From Lentzea sp. NBRC 105346 (GTDB lineage Bacteria > Actinomycetota > Actinomycetes > Mycobacteriales > Pseudonocardiaceae), in assembly GCF_030269605.1 (NCBI RefSeq), contig NZ_BSTQ01000013.1, positions 220,215 to 284,214 on the forward strand: 64,000 nucleotides of DNA. Reading direction: 5' to 3'. Each line of letters starts with the position of its first letter. The first letter of the stretch is position 1. Below the pieces are notes generated by a model. The model searched no databases. It saw nothing but the letters and a program-made list of their open reading frames with translations, and was not told the DNA's origin. Positions 42,295 to 51,230 of this stretch are shown in pieces. The position numbers were made by a program, and so were the translations under genes.

Positions 42295-43064
42295 GTGAGC
42301 AGGACATCCGGGAAGGCATGCGGGTCGCAGTCTGGGACGAGCCGCCGCTCGACTTCGACCCCGACCAGCTGATCGCGAAGGCCGAGAAGGTGCGCAGCCG
42401 CCGGCGCGCCCTGGTCAGCGTGGGGGTCGGCACCGCGCTGGTGGTGGTGTCGGCGTTCGCGCTGCCCACCTTTCTGATCAGGTCCAACTCGGACAACCCA
42501 GGGGTGAACGTCGCCAAGGCGCCGACCTCCAGCGCCGAACCCACCGACCCGGACACCAGGCGCTCCCGCCGGCTCAGCCAGCGGGTGGCCGACCGGTTGC
42601 CGCACGTCCTGCCCAGCGCGAGGGGCATCTCGGTGGTCCCGGAGCGGCCGTCCATCTTCGACAAGCCGAACGCGCCGACGACGAAGCAGAACGCGCCGAC
42701 GACGCAGCCGAAGGCGAACGGCAAGGTGACGGCCTACATCGGCTTCGAGGATGGCATCGGCCCGACCGCGATCCAGCTCGTGGTCGCCGACTCCACCGGC
42801 AGGGCGCCGGACGTCTGCGCGGGCGGTCAGCTGTGCCAGCAGGAGGACCAGCCGGACGGCACCAAGGTCGTGATCAGCGAGGTGAGGGAGGGCTCCGAGC
42901 TGACCACGGTCGCGGTGACGCACATCCGCAAGGACGGGATGACGGTCACGCTGTACTCGTTCTCACACAACCCGACGAACGGCAGCGGTCTGCGCCAGAC
43001 CGTGCCCATCGGCCCTGATGGGCTGCGTCAGCTGGCGACAGACCCCCTCATCACCTGGGACTAG
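42291..43064 (+). CDS. single-pass membrane protein, probable anti-sigma partner (module B)
   Basis: 257-residue protein. The cytoplasmic part (1-40) EGMRVAVWDEPPLDFDPDQL is followed by one helix ALVSVGVGTALVVVSAFAL. A Thr/Pro/Asn linker contains the short repeat NAPTTKQNAPTTQP. The external domain has a Cys pair (DVCAGGQLCQQ) and a beta-rich end. Start overlaps the sigma stop (ATGA), which supports a shared signalling role. The purB promoter box lies on its stop codon. Confidence 0.65.
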   Translation: MSEQDIREGMRVAVWDEPPLDFDPDQLIAKAEKVRSRRRALVSVGVGTALVVVSAFALPTFLIRSNSDNPGVNVAKAPTSSAEPTDPDTRRSRRLSQRVADRLPHVLPSARGISVVPERPSIFDKPNAPTTKQNAPTTQPKANGKVTAYIGFEDGIGPTAIQLVVADSTGRAPDVCAGGQLCQQEDQPDGTKVVISEVREGSELTTVAVTHIRKDGMTVTLYSFSHNPTNGSGLRQTVPIGPDGLRQLATDPLITWD

Positions 43065-43067
43065 TCT
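43062..43067 (+). promoter_or_regulatory. possible leaderless purB promoter (-10 box)
   Basis: TAGTCT overlaps the stop codon of the upstream gene and ends six bases before the purB GTG. The spacing equals that at purC (TAGGCT). There is no RBS in the six-base gap. Confidence 0.4.
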
Positions 43068-43073
43068 GGCCGC

Positions 43074-44501
43074 GTGAGCAAGCCCCGCATCGCGAACGTA
43101 CTGGCCAACCGCTACGCCTCGACCGATCTCGTGACCCTGTGGTCGGCCGAGCACAAGATCGTCCTGGAGCGCCAGCTGTGGCTGGCCGTGCTCCGCGCGC
43201 AGGTCTCCGCGGGTCTCGACGTGCCCAGCGCGGCGCTGGACGACTACGCGCGCGTGCTGGAGCAGGTCGACCTCGAGTCGATCGCCGCCCGCGAACGGAT
43301 CACGCGGCACGACGTGAAGGCGCGCATCGAGGAGTTCAACGCGCTCGCCGGTCACGAGCACGTGCACAAGGGCATGACCTCGCGCGATCTGACCGAGAAC
43401 GTCGAGCAACTGCAGATCCTGCGCTCGCTCGAGTGCGTGCGCGGCAAGACCGCGGCCGTGCTGGCCCGGCTCGCCCGGCTGGCCGCCGAGCACAGCGACC
43501 TGGTGCTGGCCGGTCGTTCCCACAACGTCGCCGCGCAGGCCACCACGCTGGGCAAGCGCTTCGCGTCGGCCGCCGACGAGCTGCTGGTGGCGTTCCGCCG
43601 GCTCGACGAGCTGATCGCGCGCTACCCGTTGCGCGGCATCAAGGGGCCGGTCGGTACCGCGCAGGACATGCTCGACCTGCTCGGGTCGCGCGAGGAGCTG
43701 GAGACGCTGGAGCAGGCGGTCGCCGGTCACCTCGGGTTCTCGCGGGTGCTCACCAGCGTCGGCCAGGTGTATCCGCGCTCGCTGGACTTCGACGTGCTGT
43801 CGTGCCTGGTCCAGCTGGCCGCGGCGCCGTCGTCGCTGGCGAAGACCATCCGGCTGATGGCGGGCCACGAGCTGGTCACCGAGGGCTTCAAGCCGGGCCA
43901 GGTCGGGTCGTCGGCGATGCCGCACAAGATGAACACGCGGTCGTGCGAGCGGGTCAACGGCTTCGCGGTGATCCTGCGCGGCTACCTGTCGATGGTCGGC
44001 GAGCTGGCGGGCGACCAGTGGAACGAGGGCGACGTGTCGTGCTCGGTGGTGCGCCGCGTCGCGCTGCCGGACGCCTTCTTCGCGTTCGACGGCCTGCTGG
44101 AGACGCTGCTGACCGTGCTCGACGAGTTCGGCGCGTACCCGGCCGTCGTCGCGCGTGAACTGGACCGCTACCTGCCGTTCCTGGCGACGACCAAGGTGCT
44201 GATGGCCGCCGTCCGCGCCGGTGTCGGCCGGGAGACCGCGCACGAGGCGATCAAGGAGAACGCCGTCGCGGTCGCGCTGGCCATGCGCGAGGACGGCCTG
44301 GCGGAGAACGACCTGCTCGCGCGGCTCGCCGCCGACTCGCGCCTGCCGCTGGACCGCCCGGCGCTGGACGCGCTGCTCGCCGACCGGCTGTCGTTCACCG
44401 GCGTGGCCTCCGACCAGGTGGCGTCGGTCGTGGCTCAGGTCGAGGACGTGCTGGCCAAGTACCCGGCCGCGGCCGGATACGCGCCGGAGCCCATCCTGTG
44501 A
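43074..44501 (+). CDS. purB: adenylosuccinate lyase
   Basis: 475-residue fumarase/aspartase-superfamily enzyme that splits SAICAR to AICAR and adenylosuccinate to AMP. TRHDVKARIEEFNALAG and HKGMTSRDLTEN carry substrate-binding residues. RSHNVAAQATTLGKRFA carries the His region, and the signature loop with the catalytic Ser is GSSAMPHKMNTRSCE. RGIKGPVGTAQDML is also typical. GTG start. Overlaps the MOSC gene by the GTGA at its stop. Confidence 0.97.
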   Translation: MSKPRIANVLANRYASTDLVTLWSAEHKIVLERQLWLAVLRAQVSAGLDVPSAALDDYARVLEQVDLESIAARERITRHDVKARIEEFNALAGHEHVHKGMTSRDLTENVEQLQILRSLECVRGKTAAVLARLARLAAEHSDLVLAGRSHNVAAQATTLGKRFASAADELLVAFRRLDELIARYPLRGIKGPVGTAQDMLDLLGSREELETLEQAVAGHLGFSRVLTSVGQVYPRSLDFDVLSCLVQLAAAPSSLAKTIRLMAGHELVTEGFKPGQVGSSAMPHKMNTRSCERVNGFAVILRGYLSMVGELAGDQWNEGDVSCSVVRRVALPDAFFAFDGLLETLLTVLDEFGAYPAVVARELDRYLPFLATTKVLMAAVRAGVGRETAHEAIKENAVAVALAMREDGLAENDLLARLAADSRLPLDRPALDALLADRLSFTGVASDQVASVVAQVEDVLAKYPAAAGYAPEPIL

Positions 44502-45313
44502 AGGTCCACTCGCTGATCCACTACCCGGTCAAGGGTCTCGGTGGCGTGCCCGTCTCGTCGTCGTTCGTCGACGAGACCGGACTGCGCGGCGACCGCATGC
44601 TGATGCTGGTGGAGGCCGCGACGGGGACGTTCCTCAGCCAGCGGCGGGAGCCGCGGATGGCGGCGCTGCGGCCGCGGCTGGACGGCTCGGTGCTGTCGGT
44701 CGACGGGTTCTCGACGTCGATCGACCACGACGGGCCGCGGATCCCGGTGACCGTGCACGGGTGGTCGGGCTACGGCGTGGACCAGGGGGATGCGGCGGCC
44801 ACGTTCTTCTCCGACACGCTCGGGGTCGCCTGCCGGCTGACGAGCGTGCCGCCGGAGCAGTCGCGGATCGGGTCCGGCCTGACGCCGGGGCCGGTGGGTT
44901 TCGCCGACGGCCACGCGATCCTCGTCACGTCGCTGTCCTCTTTGGACGGACTGAACGAGCGGATCGCCTCCCGCGGCGGGCAGCCGGTGCCGATGGACCG
45001 GTTCCGGCCGAACATCGTCGTGTCCGGCTGGCCGGAGGCGCACACCGAGGACCGGGTGCGGCGGCTGACGATCGGCAGCGTCGAGCTCGGGTATGCGAAG
45101 GACTGCATCCGGTGCGCGGTGCCGACCGTGGACCAGGAGACCGGGCTGAAGGACGGGCCCGAGCCGACGCGGACGCTCGCCTCCTACCGGCGGCATCCCG
45201 AGGGCGGGGTGGCGTTCGGCATGAAGGCGGCCGTGCTGCGGACCGGTGAGCTGGCGGTCGGCGACAAGGTCGACGTGGACGAGTGGGCGGACCCGATCAT
45301 CGGCGGGTCCTGA
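44498..45313 (+). CDS. MOSC domain-containing protein
   Basis: 271-residue protein with an N-terminal MOSC beta barrel (LIHYPVKGLGGVPVSSSFVD) and a C-terminal MOSC domain. The segments MDRFRPNIVVSGWPEAHTED and YAKDCIRCAVPTVDQETG carry the conserved Arg, Asn and the Cys thought to bind molybdenum cofactor or sulphur. It resembles YcbX/mARC-type proteins without a ferredoxin domain. GTG start overlapping the purB stop (GTGA), so it may be co-translated with purB. Confidence 0.92.
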   Translation: MKVHSLIHYPVKGLGGVPVSSSFVDETGLRGDRMLMLVEAATGTFLSQRREPRMAALRPRLDGSVLSVDGFSTSIDHDGPRIPVTVHGWSGYGVDQGDAAATFFSDTLGVACRLTSVPPEQSRIGSGLTPGPVGFADGHAILVTSLSSLDGLNERIASRGGQPVPMDRFRPNIVVSGWPEAHTEDRVRRLTIGSVELGYAKDCIRCAVPTVDQETGLKDGPEPTRTLASYRRHPEGGVAFGMKAAVLRTGELAVGDKVDVDEWADPIIGGS

Positions 45314-45319
45314 GGCGGC

Positions 45320-45760
45320 TCAGGCCTTGGTCCACCGGAGCCTGTTGGTGGAGTCGTTCTTCCGGCAGACGAGCGGCTCCCCGCGGGGGCTCACGCCGAT
45401 CGCTCCCTCGGGCTTGCACGGCGCCCCTTCGACCACGAAAAGCCCCCGGTCGGGCGTCTCGGACACGGTCGTCGGCTGCACGGGCGGCCGCACCTGCTGA
45501 GGCGGCGGCTTCGCGACCGAGGTCGTCGTGGTGGTGGTCGGCGGTAACGAGGTGGTGGTCGTCGTCTTGACCGAGATCTCGGCCACCGCCGGCGGAGCCA
45601 GGCTGACCTGCGACGGCCTGGTGGACGGCACGACCGAGGCCGAAGCCGGGGACGCGGTGTCGGCGCCGCCGCTCCAGCCGGTCACGGCCAGCACGACGAG
45701 GAGGAGGCCGCTGGCGGCGGCCGGAATCCACAGCGCCTTTCGGGTGAGCACGGGTTGCAC
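45320..45760 (-). CDS. membrane-anchored Thr/Pro-rich protein
   Basis: 146-residue protein. A short cytoplasmic start and one hydrophobic helix (LWIPAAASGLLLVVLAVTGW, about 10-29) lead to a Ser/Thr/Pro-rich extracellular stretch with a TTTTTSLPPTTTTTT run. A small C-terminal domain has two Cys (GAPCKPEGA and LVCRKNDST). It may be a cell-surface stalk protein. It is convergent with the MOSC gene and divergent from purC with 56 bp between starts. No family recognised. Confidence 0.7.
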   Translation of the reverse strand: MQPVLTRKALWIPAAASGLLLVVLAVTGWSGGADTASPASASVVPSTRPSQVSLAPPAVAEISVKTTTTTSLPPTTTTTTSVAKPPPQQVRPPVQPTTVSETPDRGLFVVEGAPCKPEGAIGVSPRGEPLVCRKNDSTNRLRWTKA

Positions 45761-45804
45761 TGTAAGGCCAGTGCGCGGTTCGCAGAAGCGACGAACACGC
45801 AGAG

Positions 45805-45810
45805 TAGGCT
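45805..45810 (+). promoter_or_regulatory. possible leaderless purC promoter (-10 box)
   Basis: TAGGCT ends six bases before the purC GTG, without an RBS between, as at purB. The upstream region also has to hold the promoter of the divergent Thr/Pro-rich gene. Confidence 0.4.
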
Positions 45811-45816
45811 CAGCGC

Positions 45817-46677
45817 GTGTCGACGCTCGCTGACTACCAGCACATCGCTCGCGGCAAGGTCCGTGACCTGTACGAAGTGGACGACGAGCTGTTGCTGTTC
45901 GTCGCGTCCGACCGGATCTCGGCCTACGACTACGTGCTGAGCACCCCGATCCCGGACAAGGGGCGCATCCTCACCGCGATGAGCGTGTTCTGGTTCGAGC
46001 GCTTCCAGCCGAACCACCTCGTCGCCCACGACGACTCGCGCATTCCCGCCGAGGTCAAGGGGCGCGCCCTCCTCGTCCGCAAGCTGAAGATGATCGACGT
46101 CGAGTGCGTGGCGCGCGGTTATCTGACCGGCTCGGGGCTCAAGGACTACCAGGCGACCGGCGCGGTGTGCGGCGTCGAGCTGCCCGCGGGCCTGCGGGAG
46201 GCCGACGAGCTGGCCGAGCCGATCTTCACGCCCGCGACGAAGGCCGAGATCGGGGCGCACGACGAGAACGTCAGTTTCGACGTCATCGTCGCCAAGCACG
46301 GCCAGGAGCTGGCCGAAGAGCTCCGCGACCGCACGGTCGAGCTGTACCGGCAGGCGCGGGAGTACGCGAGGTCGAGGGGCGTCATCCTCGCCGACACGAA
46401 GTTCGAGTTCGGGCACGACGAGCAGGGCAACCTGGTGCTCGCGGACGAGGTGTTCACGCCGGACTCGTCGCGGTACTGGCCGGCCGAGGGCTACGCGCCC
46501 GGCCGCGTGCAGCCGTCGTTCGACAAGCAGTTCGTGCGTGACTGGCTGACGGCCAACTGGGACCGCCAGGGCACCCCGCCGCCGCTGCCGGACGACGTCG
46601 TCGAGGCGACGCGCAAGCGGTACGTCGAGGCCTACGAGCTGATTACCGGTCGGTCCTTCGCCGACTGGCTCGGCTGA
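45817..46677 (+). CDS. purC: phosphoribosylaminoimidazole-succinocarboxamide synthase
   Basis: 286-residue ATP-dependent enzyme joining CAIR with aspartate to SAICAR. The nucleotide-binding start is ARGKVRDLYEVDDELLLFVASDRIS, and IPDKGRILTAMSVFWF carries the fold. VECVARGYLTGSGLKDYQ is the PurC signature, and DTKFEFGHDEQGNLVLADEVFTPDSSR was cut here at ADEV. Its product passes to PurB. The GTG start is leaderless-like. Length is normal for the actinobacterial form. Confidence 0.97.
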   Translation: MSTLADYQHIARGKVRDLYEVDDELLLFVASDRISAYDYVLSTPIPDKGRILTAMSVFWFERFQPNHLVAHDDSRIPAEVKGRALLVRKLKMIDVECVARGYLTGSGLKDYQATGAVCGVELPAGLREADELAEPIFTPATKAEIGAHDENVSFDVIVAKHGQELAEELRDRTVELYRQAREYARSRGVILADTKFEFGHDEQGNLVLADEVFTPDSSRYWPAEGYAPGRVQPSFDKQFVRDWLTANWDRQGTPPPLPDDVVEATRKRYVEAYELITGRSFADWLG

Positions 46678-46727
46678 GTTCGTCGGGCTGTCACGTCACG
46701 GCCATCCGGGCATGGCGCACTGATGAG

Positions 46728-47372
46728 GTGCGCTCACAGCTGGTGGTCTCCCTCTCCGGCATCGGCACCAGAACGACGGACCGGTGCGCGGAGCTCGCCG
46801 CCGAACTCGATCGGCGGCACGTGCCGTTGTCCCTGCTCGTGGCACCGCGCGAGCTCGGCGGTGCGCAGGACTGGGTCAGAACGCGGACCGGTGACGGCGA
46901 CGCGCTCGTGCTGCACGGGCTCGGTCATCGCAGGCTGCCCGCCCACGAGGCCGGGCTGCTGCTGACCGGCGCGCGGCGCGCGATGGAGGTGCTCGGCCTC
47001 GACGCCGACTGCTTCGCGCCGAAGCGCAGCATCGCCTCGCCCGGCACGCTCGCCGCGTTGCGCAGGCACCGGTTCAGCCTCTGCGCGGACGCCGTCGCAG
47101 TGCGCGACCTGCGCACCGGCACCGCGCAGGCGGGCCGCGTCCACGCGCTCGGGGAGCGGGTCGAGTCGCTGCGCTGCTTCGCGCTCGTCTACTCCGCCGC
47201 GCGCACGGCCCGGCGGGGCGGGCTCGTCCGCATCGCCGTCGACGCCGCCGACCTCGACCGGGTCGGGCCGCGCCAGGCCGTGCTCGACGCCGTGGACGTC
47301 GCACTGCAGCACGGCGCCCAGCCCACGACCTACGTCAGACTTCCGTCTCCTCGCCGGGCGGCAGCAGCGTGA
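46728..47372 (+). CDS. DUF2334-like polysaccharide-deacetylase-related protein
   Basis: 214-residue soluble protein. Start VVSLSGIGTRTTDRCAELAAELDRRHVPLSLLVAP (only SLSGIGTRTTDRC shown in full is needed) resembles the first strand of DUF2334, but the usual catalytic Asp of VSIHDV is missing. LVLHGLGHRR keeps the His pair region. The second half lacks the metal-binding set, so enzyme activity is doubtful. The GTG start has no strong RBS. Its end runs 38 bases into the convergent metallohydrolase gene. Confidence 0.6.
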   Translation: MRSQLVVSLSGIGTRTTDRCAELAAELDRRHVPLSLLVAPRELGGAQDWVRTRTGDGDALVLHGLGHRRLPAHEAGLLLTGARRAMEVLGLDADCFAPKRSIASPGTLAALRRHRFSLCADAVAVRDLRTGTAQAGRVHALGERVESLRCFALVYSAARTARRGGLVRIAVDAADLDRVGPRQAVLDAVDVALQHGAQPTTYVRLPSPRRAAAA

Positions 47373-47958
47373 CGGTCGTCCCGTCCGGCCTGAGGTTCTC
47401 GAACTGGGTGTAGGCCATCTGCGGCATGGCCAGCACCTTCTCGTGGATCGGCACGGCGACCCGCGGCGCGATCTCGCGCAGGAAGTCGACCGCCTCGCCG
47501 AGCTTGAGCCACGGCGCGCCGGTCGGCAGGCCCAGTACGTCGACGTCCTCGTCGGGCACGAACAGCGAGTCGCCGGGGTGGTAGAACGCGCCGTCGTCGA
47601 TCACGTACCCCGTGTTCGGCACGATCGGGATGTCGCGGTGGATCACCGCGTGCTCGCCGCCGACGACCCGCACCGACGCGCCACCGATCTTGATCACCTC
47701 ACCCGGCGTCGCCACGCGCGCGTTCTCGACCTGCGCCGCCGACCCGGAATCGGTGATCAACTGCGCCTTGGGGTTTCTCTTGAGCAACGCCGGCAGCTTG
47801 TCGAGATCCAGGTGGTCGAAGTGCTGGTGCGTGATCAGCACCGCGTCCAGGTCGGTGACCTCCTCGAACCCGGCGGAGAAGATGCCCGGATCGATCAACA
47901 GGCGGGTTGATCCGGTGTCCAGCAGCACGCAAGCGTGACCAAAATGGACAACTCGCAT
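47335..47958 (-). CDS. MBL-fold metallohydrolase (UlaG-like)
   Basis: 207-residue metallo-beta-lactamase-fold hydrolase. The metal-binding motif is THQHFDHLD (HxHxDH) near residue 44, a further His in GGEHAVIH, and the bridging Asp in YHPGDSLFV, with a final His in PIHEKVL. It resembles UlaG-type lactonases/hydrolases, with an unknown substrate. The ATG at 47956-47958 has a clear GGAGG. The frame continues upstream without family match. Confidence 0.88.
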   Translation of the reverse strand: MRVVHFGHACVLLDTGSTRLLIDPGIFSAGFEEVTDLDAVLITHQHFDHLDLDKLPALLKRNPKAQLITDSGSAAQVENARVATPGEVIKIGGASVRVVGGEHAVIHRDIPIVPNTGYVIDDGAFYHPGDSLFVPDEDVDVLGLPTGAPWLKLGEAVDFLREIAPRVAVPIHEKVLAMPQMAYTQFENLRPDGTTVTLLPPGEETEV

Positions 47959-48023
47959 GGATTCCTCCATTACCGACTTTCGGCGGCAGACACGATCGTG
48001 TGACGTGAGAAGTATCGAGGGGT

Positions 48024-49124
48024 ATGTGGAGAACCCTGCAACTCCTCGTAGCCCTGGCTTTGGCCATCCCAACAACAACATCCACTTCTACACCGACCGC
48101 ACTCCAGGCGCCGCAATCCGAGCAGATCGGCACCGAGGAATCGGTTTCCGTTCACGTGGGCGGCAAGACGCGGACCACCACCATCGACCGTGCCGGCTCC
48201 GGCTACGTGAAGGTCCACTTCACCGACGTCCGGCTGATGAAGGGCGACGTGCTCACGGTCTCCAACCCTGCGGGGACCGAGTCGTACACCTACACGCGGG
48301 ACCTGAAGTCGTCCCTCACGGCGACGATCGACGAGACCGGCTTCTGGGCCATGTCGATCACCGGCTCCACCGCGGTGATCACGGTGAAGTCGATGTTCAG
48401 CCGCGTTCGCGCCGACAAGATCACTCGCGGGTTCACGGACGCGGAGTTCGCCGCGCGGCCGTCGACCCAGAGCATCTGCGGCACGAACGACTACAAGGAC
48501 GCGACCTGCTACCAGACCAGCAACCCGACGGAGTTCAAGCGCAGCGGCGCGGTGGCCAAGCTGCTGCGCAACGGCAGCTCGCTGTGCACCTCGTGGCGGG
48601 TCGGCCCGAACAACCGGATGCTGACCAACAACCACTGCTTCACCAGCACCACCGGCATCGAGGTGTGGTTCAACTACCAGTGCCCGACCTGCGGCGGCAC
48701 CACGTCCGCCCCGGTCACCAAGGTGCTGGCGGCATCGGTGCTCAAGACCGACCGGCCGTTGGACTACACGCTGTTCACCGTGAACAACTTCACGGCCATC
48801 AGCTCGTTCGGCTACCTCGAGCTGGACGCGCGGGTGCCCGCGGTCGGTGAGCGGATGTACGTCGTCGGCCATCCCGCAGGGAAGCTGAAGAAGATCTCCC
48901 TGAAGGACGGCACCGCCAACTGCGTCGTGCGCGCGGTGAAGGTCAACGGCAACGTGGCGCAGTCCGACATCTCGTACATGTGCGACACGGAGGGCGGCTC
49001 GTCAGGCTCGCCGGTGCTGTCCGGCGTGTCGCACAAGGTGATCGGCCTGCACCACTTCGGCGGCTGCCCGAACCAGGGCGTCCGCATCGACCTGGTGGCA
49101 GCGCAGATCGGTTCGCTGCTCTGA
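48024..49124 (+). CDS. secreted trypsin-like serine endopeptidase
   Basis: 366-residue exported protease. Signal peptide about 1-20 (LQLLVALALAIPTTTSTS), then a beta-rich pro-domain or N-terminal domain (about 35-125), then the chymotrypsin fold. The catalytic triad reads His 204 in LTNNHCF, Asp 247 in PLDYTLF and Ser 327 in EGGSSGSPV. Cys residues (SLCTSW, NHCFTS, QCPTCGG, NCVVRA, YMCDTEG) suggest several disulphides. This layout resembles the GluC/lysyl-endopeptidase group. Regulation is not visible; a GTGA-free stretch precedes the ATG. Confidence 0.85.
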   Translation: MWRTLQLLVALALAIPTTTSTSTPTALQAPQSEQIGTEESVSVHVGGKTRTTTIDRAGSGYVKVHFTDVRLMKGDVLTVSNPAGTESYTYTRDLKSSLTATIDETGFWAMSITGSTAVITVKSMFSRVRADKITRGFTDAEFAARPSTQSICGTNDYKDATCYQTSNPTEFKRSGAVAKLLRNGSSLCTSWRVGPNNRMLTNNHCFTSTTGIEVWFNYQCPTCGGTTSAPVTKVLAASVLKTDRPLDYTLFTVNNFTAISSFGYLELDARVPAVGERMYVVGHPAGKLKKISLKDGTANCVVRAVKVNGNVAQSDISYMCDTEGGSSGSPVLSGVSHKVIGLHHFGGCPNQGVRIDLVAAQIGSLL

Positions 49125-50099
49125 TCAACCAGCGGCGGTAAGCACTTCCTGCTCCTCCCGCGGGGTCAGCCCGGCCTTGCGGTGCCGATCGATGCCGAGG
49201 CCGCGTTCGTACTCGAGCGAGTCGACCGCGGTCTCGGCCAACGGCCTGGTCTTCAACCCGGCCGCGAGCGCGGGCCCGGCGTCGCGGAACATCATCGCCC
49301 GGTGGCTCGGCGGCAACCACAACGGCAGGCTGCGCGGCCCGCTCCACGGCGTCACGTTGAGCTCGCTGAGCATGTTCTCCGGAATGCGCACGAGCTCGGT
49401 GCCCGGCGCCGCCGTGGCCCCGGCGATCTCGCCGAGCATCATCCCGAGCGGCTCGCTCGGTCCGATCGCGTCGTAAGTGCCGCTCAGGTGCAGCTCCGCC
49501 GCGTCCATGATCCAGCTGGCGAGGTCGCGCACGTCGATGTGCTGCCCGGCCTGGTCGACGGCGTCCGGCACGACGACCTGCCCGCCCTGCGACATGCGGG
49601 CCGGCCAGTACCCGAAGCGGTCCGACGGGTCACCCGGCCCGGTGATCAGCCCGGCCCGGACGATGAACGCGTTCTCGTGTACCTCTTTGACCGCGTTCTC
49701 GGCGGCCACCTTCTGCGCGCCGTACCGCTCGCTGGTGAACTCGGCGTTGGGGTCGTCCTCCAGCGGCTCGAAGGTCTCGTGCCTGCCCGCCCGCGAGAGG
49801 TCCTTGTAGACCGAGCAGCTGGAGACGAACGTCCAGTGGTCGGCTCTGATCTGCCGAACGGCTTCCCGCGCCCACGTCACCGATGTTCGCGCCACGTCCA
49901 CCACGGCGTCGAAGTGTTCTTGTTTCAGCTGGTCGTAGGCGTTCGGGCGGTCCCGGTCGGTCGGCACCAGGGTCGCGCCCCTGGGTGCCCGGCCGGACTC
50001 GCCGCGGGCCGCGCACAGCACCTCGTGGCCGCGGGACAGGGCCTCTTTGGCCACCGTCCTGCTGAGGAACAACGTGCCACCGAGCACCAGGATCTTCAT
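49125..50099 (-). CDS. NAD-dependent epimerase/dehydratase family protein
   Basis: 324-residue Rossmann protein of the extended SDR class. The start MKILVLGGTLFLSRTVAKEAL holds the GGTxFLS nucleotide loop, and ERYGAQKVAAENAVKE holds the active-site Tyr and Lys. The Ser is likely in FVSSCSVY. Actinobacterial relatives include chloroplast-like stem-loop-binding/isoflavone reductase-type proteins of unknown substrate. The ATG at 50097-50099 is chosen; the upstream frame lacks family similarity. Adjacent and convergent with the protease gene. Confidence 0.85.
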   Translation of the reverse strand: MKILVLGGTLFLSRTVAKEALSRGHEVLCAARGESGRAPRGATLVPTDRDRPNAYDQLKQEHFDAVVDVARTSVTWAREAVRQIRADHWTFVSSCSVYKDLSRAGRHETFEPLEDDPNAEFTSERYGAQKVAAENAVKEVHENAFIVRAGLITGPGDPSDRFGYWPARMSQGGQVVVPDAVDQAGQHIDVRDLASWIMDAAELHLSGTYDAIGPSEPLGMMLGEIAGATAAPGTELVRIPENMLSELNVTPWSGPRSLPLWLPPSHRAMMFRDAGPALAAGLKTRPLAETAVDSLEYERGLGIDRHRKAGLTPREEQEVLTAAG

Positions 50100-50230
50100 G
50101 ATCTCCACACTCCCCCCGAGTCGGCCCGGCTGCCAGTGGAATCGCTGCCAGCGGAACAACTGGGCTTGACGAACACCACGACCGGGCGGTTTCACTCTAG
50201 GGTCGTTCGGGTCCGGTCGATGGACGATTC

Positions 50231-50770
50231 GTGAGTCTGCACGCGTTCGTCGACGAGTCCCGCCGCAACAGCACCTATCTGCTGGCTGCGGCGCTGGTCG
50301 AACCTCGCCAGTTGAGCCACTTGCGGAAGCTCCTCATGGGGCTCCGCATGCCGAACCAGCGAGAGCTGCACTTCAAGAAGGAGACTCCCGCGCGGCGGAG
50401 GTTGATCGTCTCTCGGCTCATCGACGCCGATGTCCGGACCGACCTGTACGTGGCGTGCTGCCGGCGCGGCGAGGAGAAGGCCCGGCAGAGGTGCGTCACC
50501 CGGCTCACCGATGACCTGCTGGACGTCCGCGCTCATCGGTTGGTGATGGACAGCCGTGAGGTGCGTGATGAGCATGACCAGCTGACGATTCGGCTCGCGC
50601 TGGGTAAGCGCGCCCGGGAGACCGGCCTCGTCTACGAGCACCTCGCCAGCGAGAACGATCCGCTGCTGTGGATCCCGGACATCGTGGCCTGGTGCTACGG
50701 CGCGGGCGACGATTGGCTGCGACGGATCAAGCCGACCGTGCGCAACGTCATCGACCTGAGGGAGCCGTAG
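50231..50770 (+). CDS. DUF3800-like protein with possible RNase H-type fold
   Basis: 179-residue soluble protein. The start LHAFVDESRRNSTYLLAAALV has the DES motif of DUF3800 proteins, with acidic residues in VMDSREVRDEHDQL and the closing LWIPDIVAWCYGAGDDW. This fits the RNase H-like nuclease fold of that family, found in phage and genomic islands. No activity has been assigned. The GTG start is 131 bp upstream of nothing related; the gene stands alone before the purS operon. Confidence 0.6.
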   Translation: MSLHAFVDESRRNSTYLLAAALVEPRQLSHLRKLLMGLRMPNQRELHFKKETPARRRLIVSRLIDADVRTDLYVACCRRGEEKARQRCVTRLTDDLLDVRAHRLVMDSREVRDEHDQLTIRLALGKRARETGLVYEHLASENDPLLWIPDIVAWCYGAGDDWLRRIKPTVRNVIDLREP

Positions 50771-50990
50771 AAAGCGCGAAGCACGGCCGCCGACCGTCCG
50801 GACGGGGACCGTGCTCACTTCTCCGGCTTACGGGCCGAAGCTGCGACCAGGCTACCAAATCCCGCGACAACCCGGCGATCCACAAAGGGGTGAAACTGTT
50901 GCCCGCAACACCTGTCGAGTTGATGAACAAGCAGGTCAGGTAGGCTCTGCGGGTACCGCCAGCCCTCTCCGATACAGGGAGCAGCCTGTC

Positions 50991-51230
50991 GTGGCCCGAG
51001 TCGTCGTCGACGTCATGCCGAAGCCCGAGATTCTCGACCCCCAAGGCCAGGCGGTGGCGAACGCGCTGCCCCGCCTCGGTTTCGAGGGAATCGCCGAAGT
51101 CCGCCAGGGCAAGCACTTCGAGCTGGAGGTCGCCGACGACGTCGACGACGCCACGCTCGCCAAGATCGCCGAAACGTTCCTCGCCAATCCCGTGATCGAG
51201 GACTGGACCGTGCGCAGGGTCGAAGCATGA
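50991..51230 (+). CDS. purS: phosphoribosylformylglycinamidine synthase subunit PurS
   Basis: 79-residue small subunit that bridges PurL and PurQ. ARVVVDVMPKPEILDPQGQA is the typical start, and GFEGIAEVRQGKHFELEV the second half. The GTG at 50991 follows GGGAGCAG. Its stop overlaps the purQ start (ATGA). The 220 bp upstream contains no supported gene and must hold the operon promoter. Confidence 0.95.
   Translation: MARVVVDVMPKPEILDPQGQAVANALPRLGFEGIAEVRQGKHFELEVADDVDDATLAKIAETFLANPVIEDWTVRRVEA

Noticed and set aside
42664..42705. Short repeat encoding NAPTTKQNAPTTQP
   Set aside because: Two-copy repeat in a linker of the membrane protein; too short to count as an array or mobile element.
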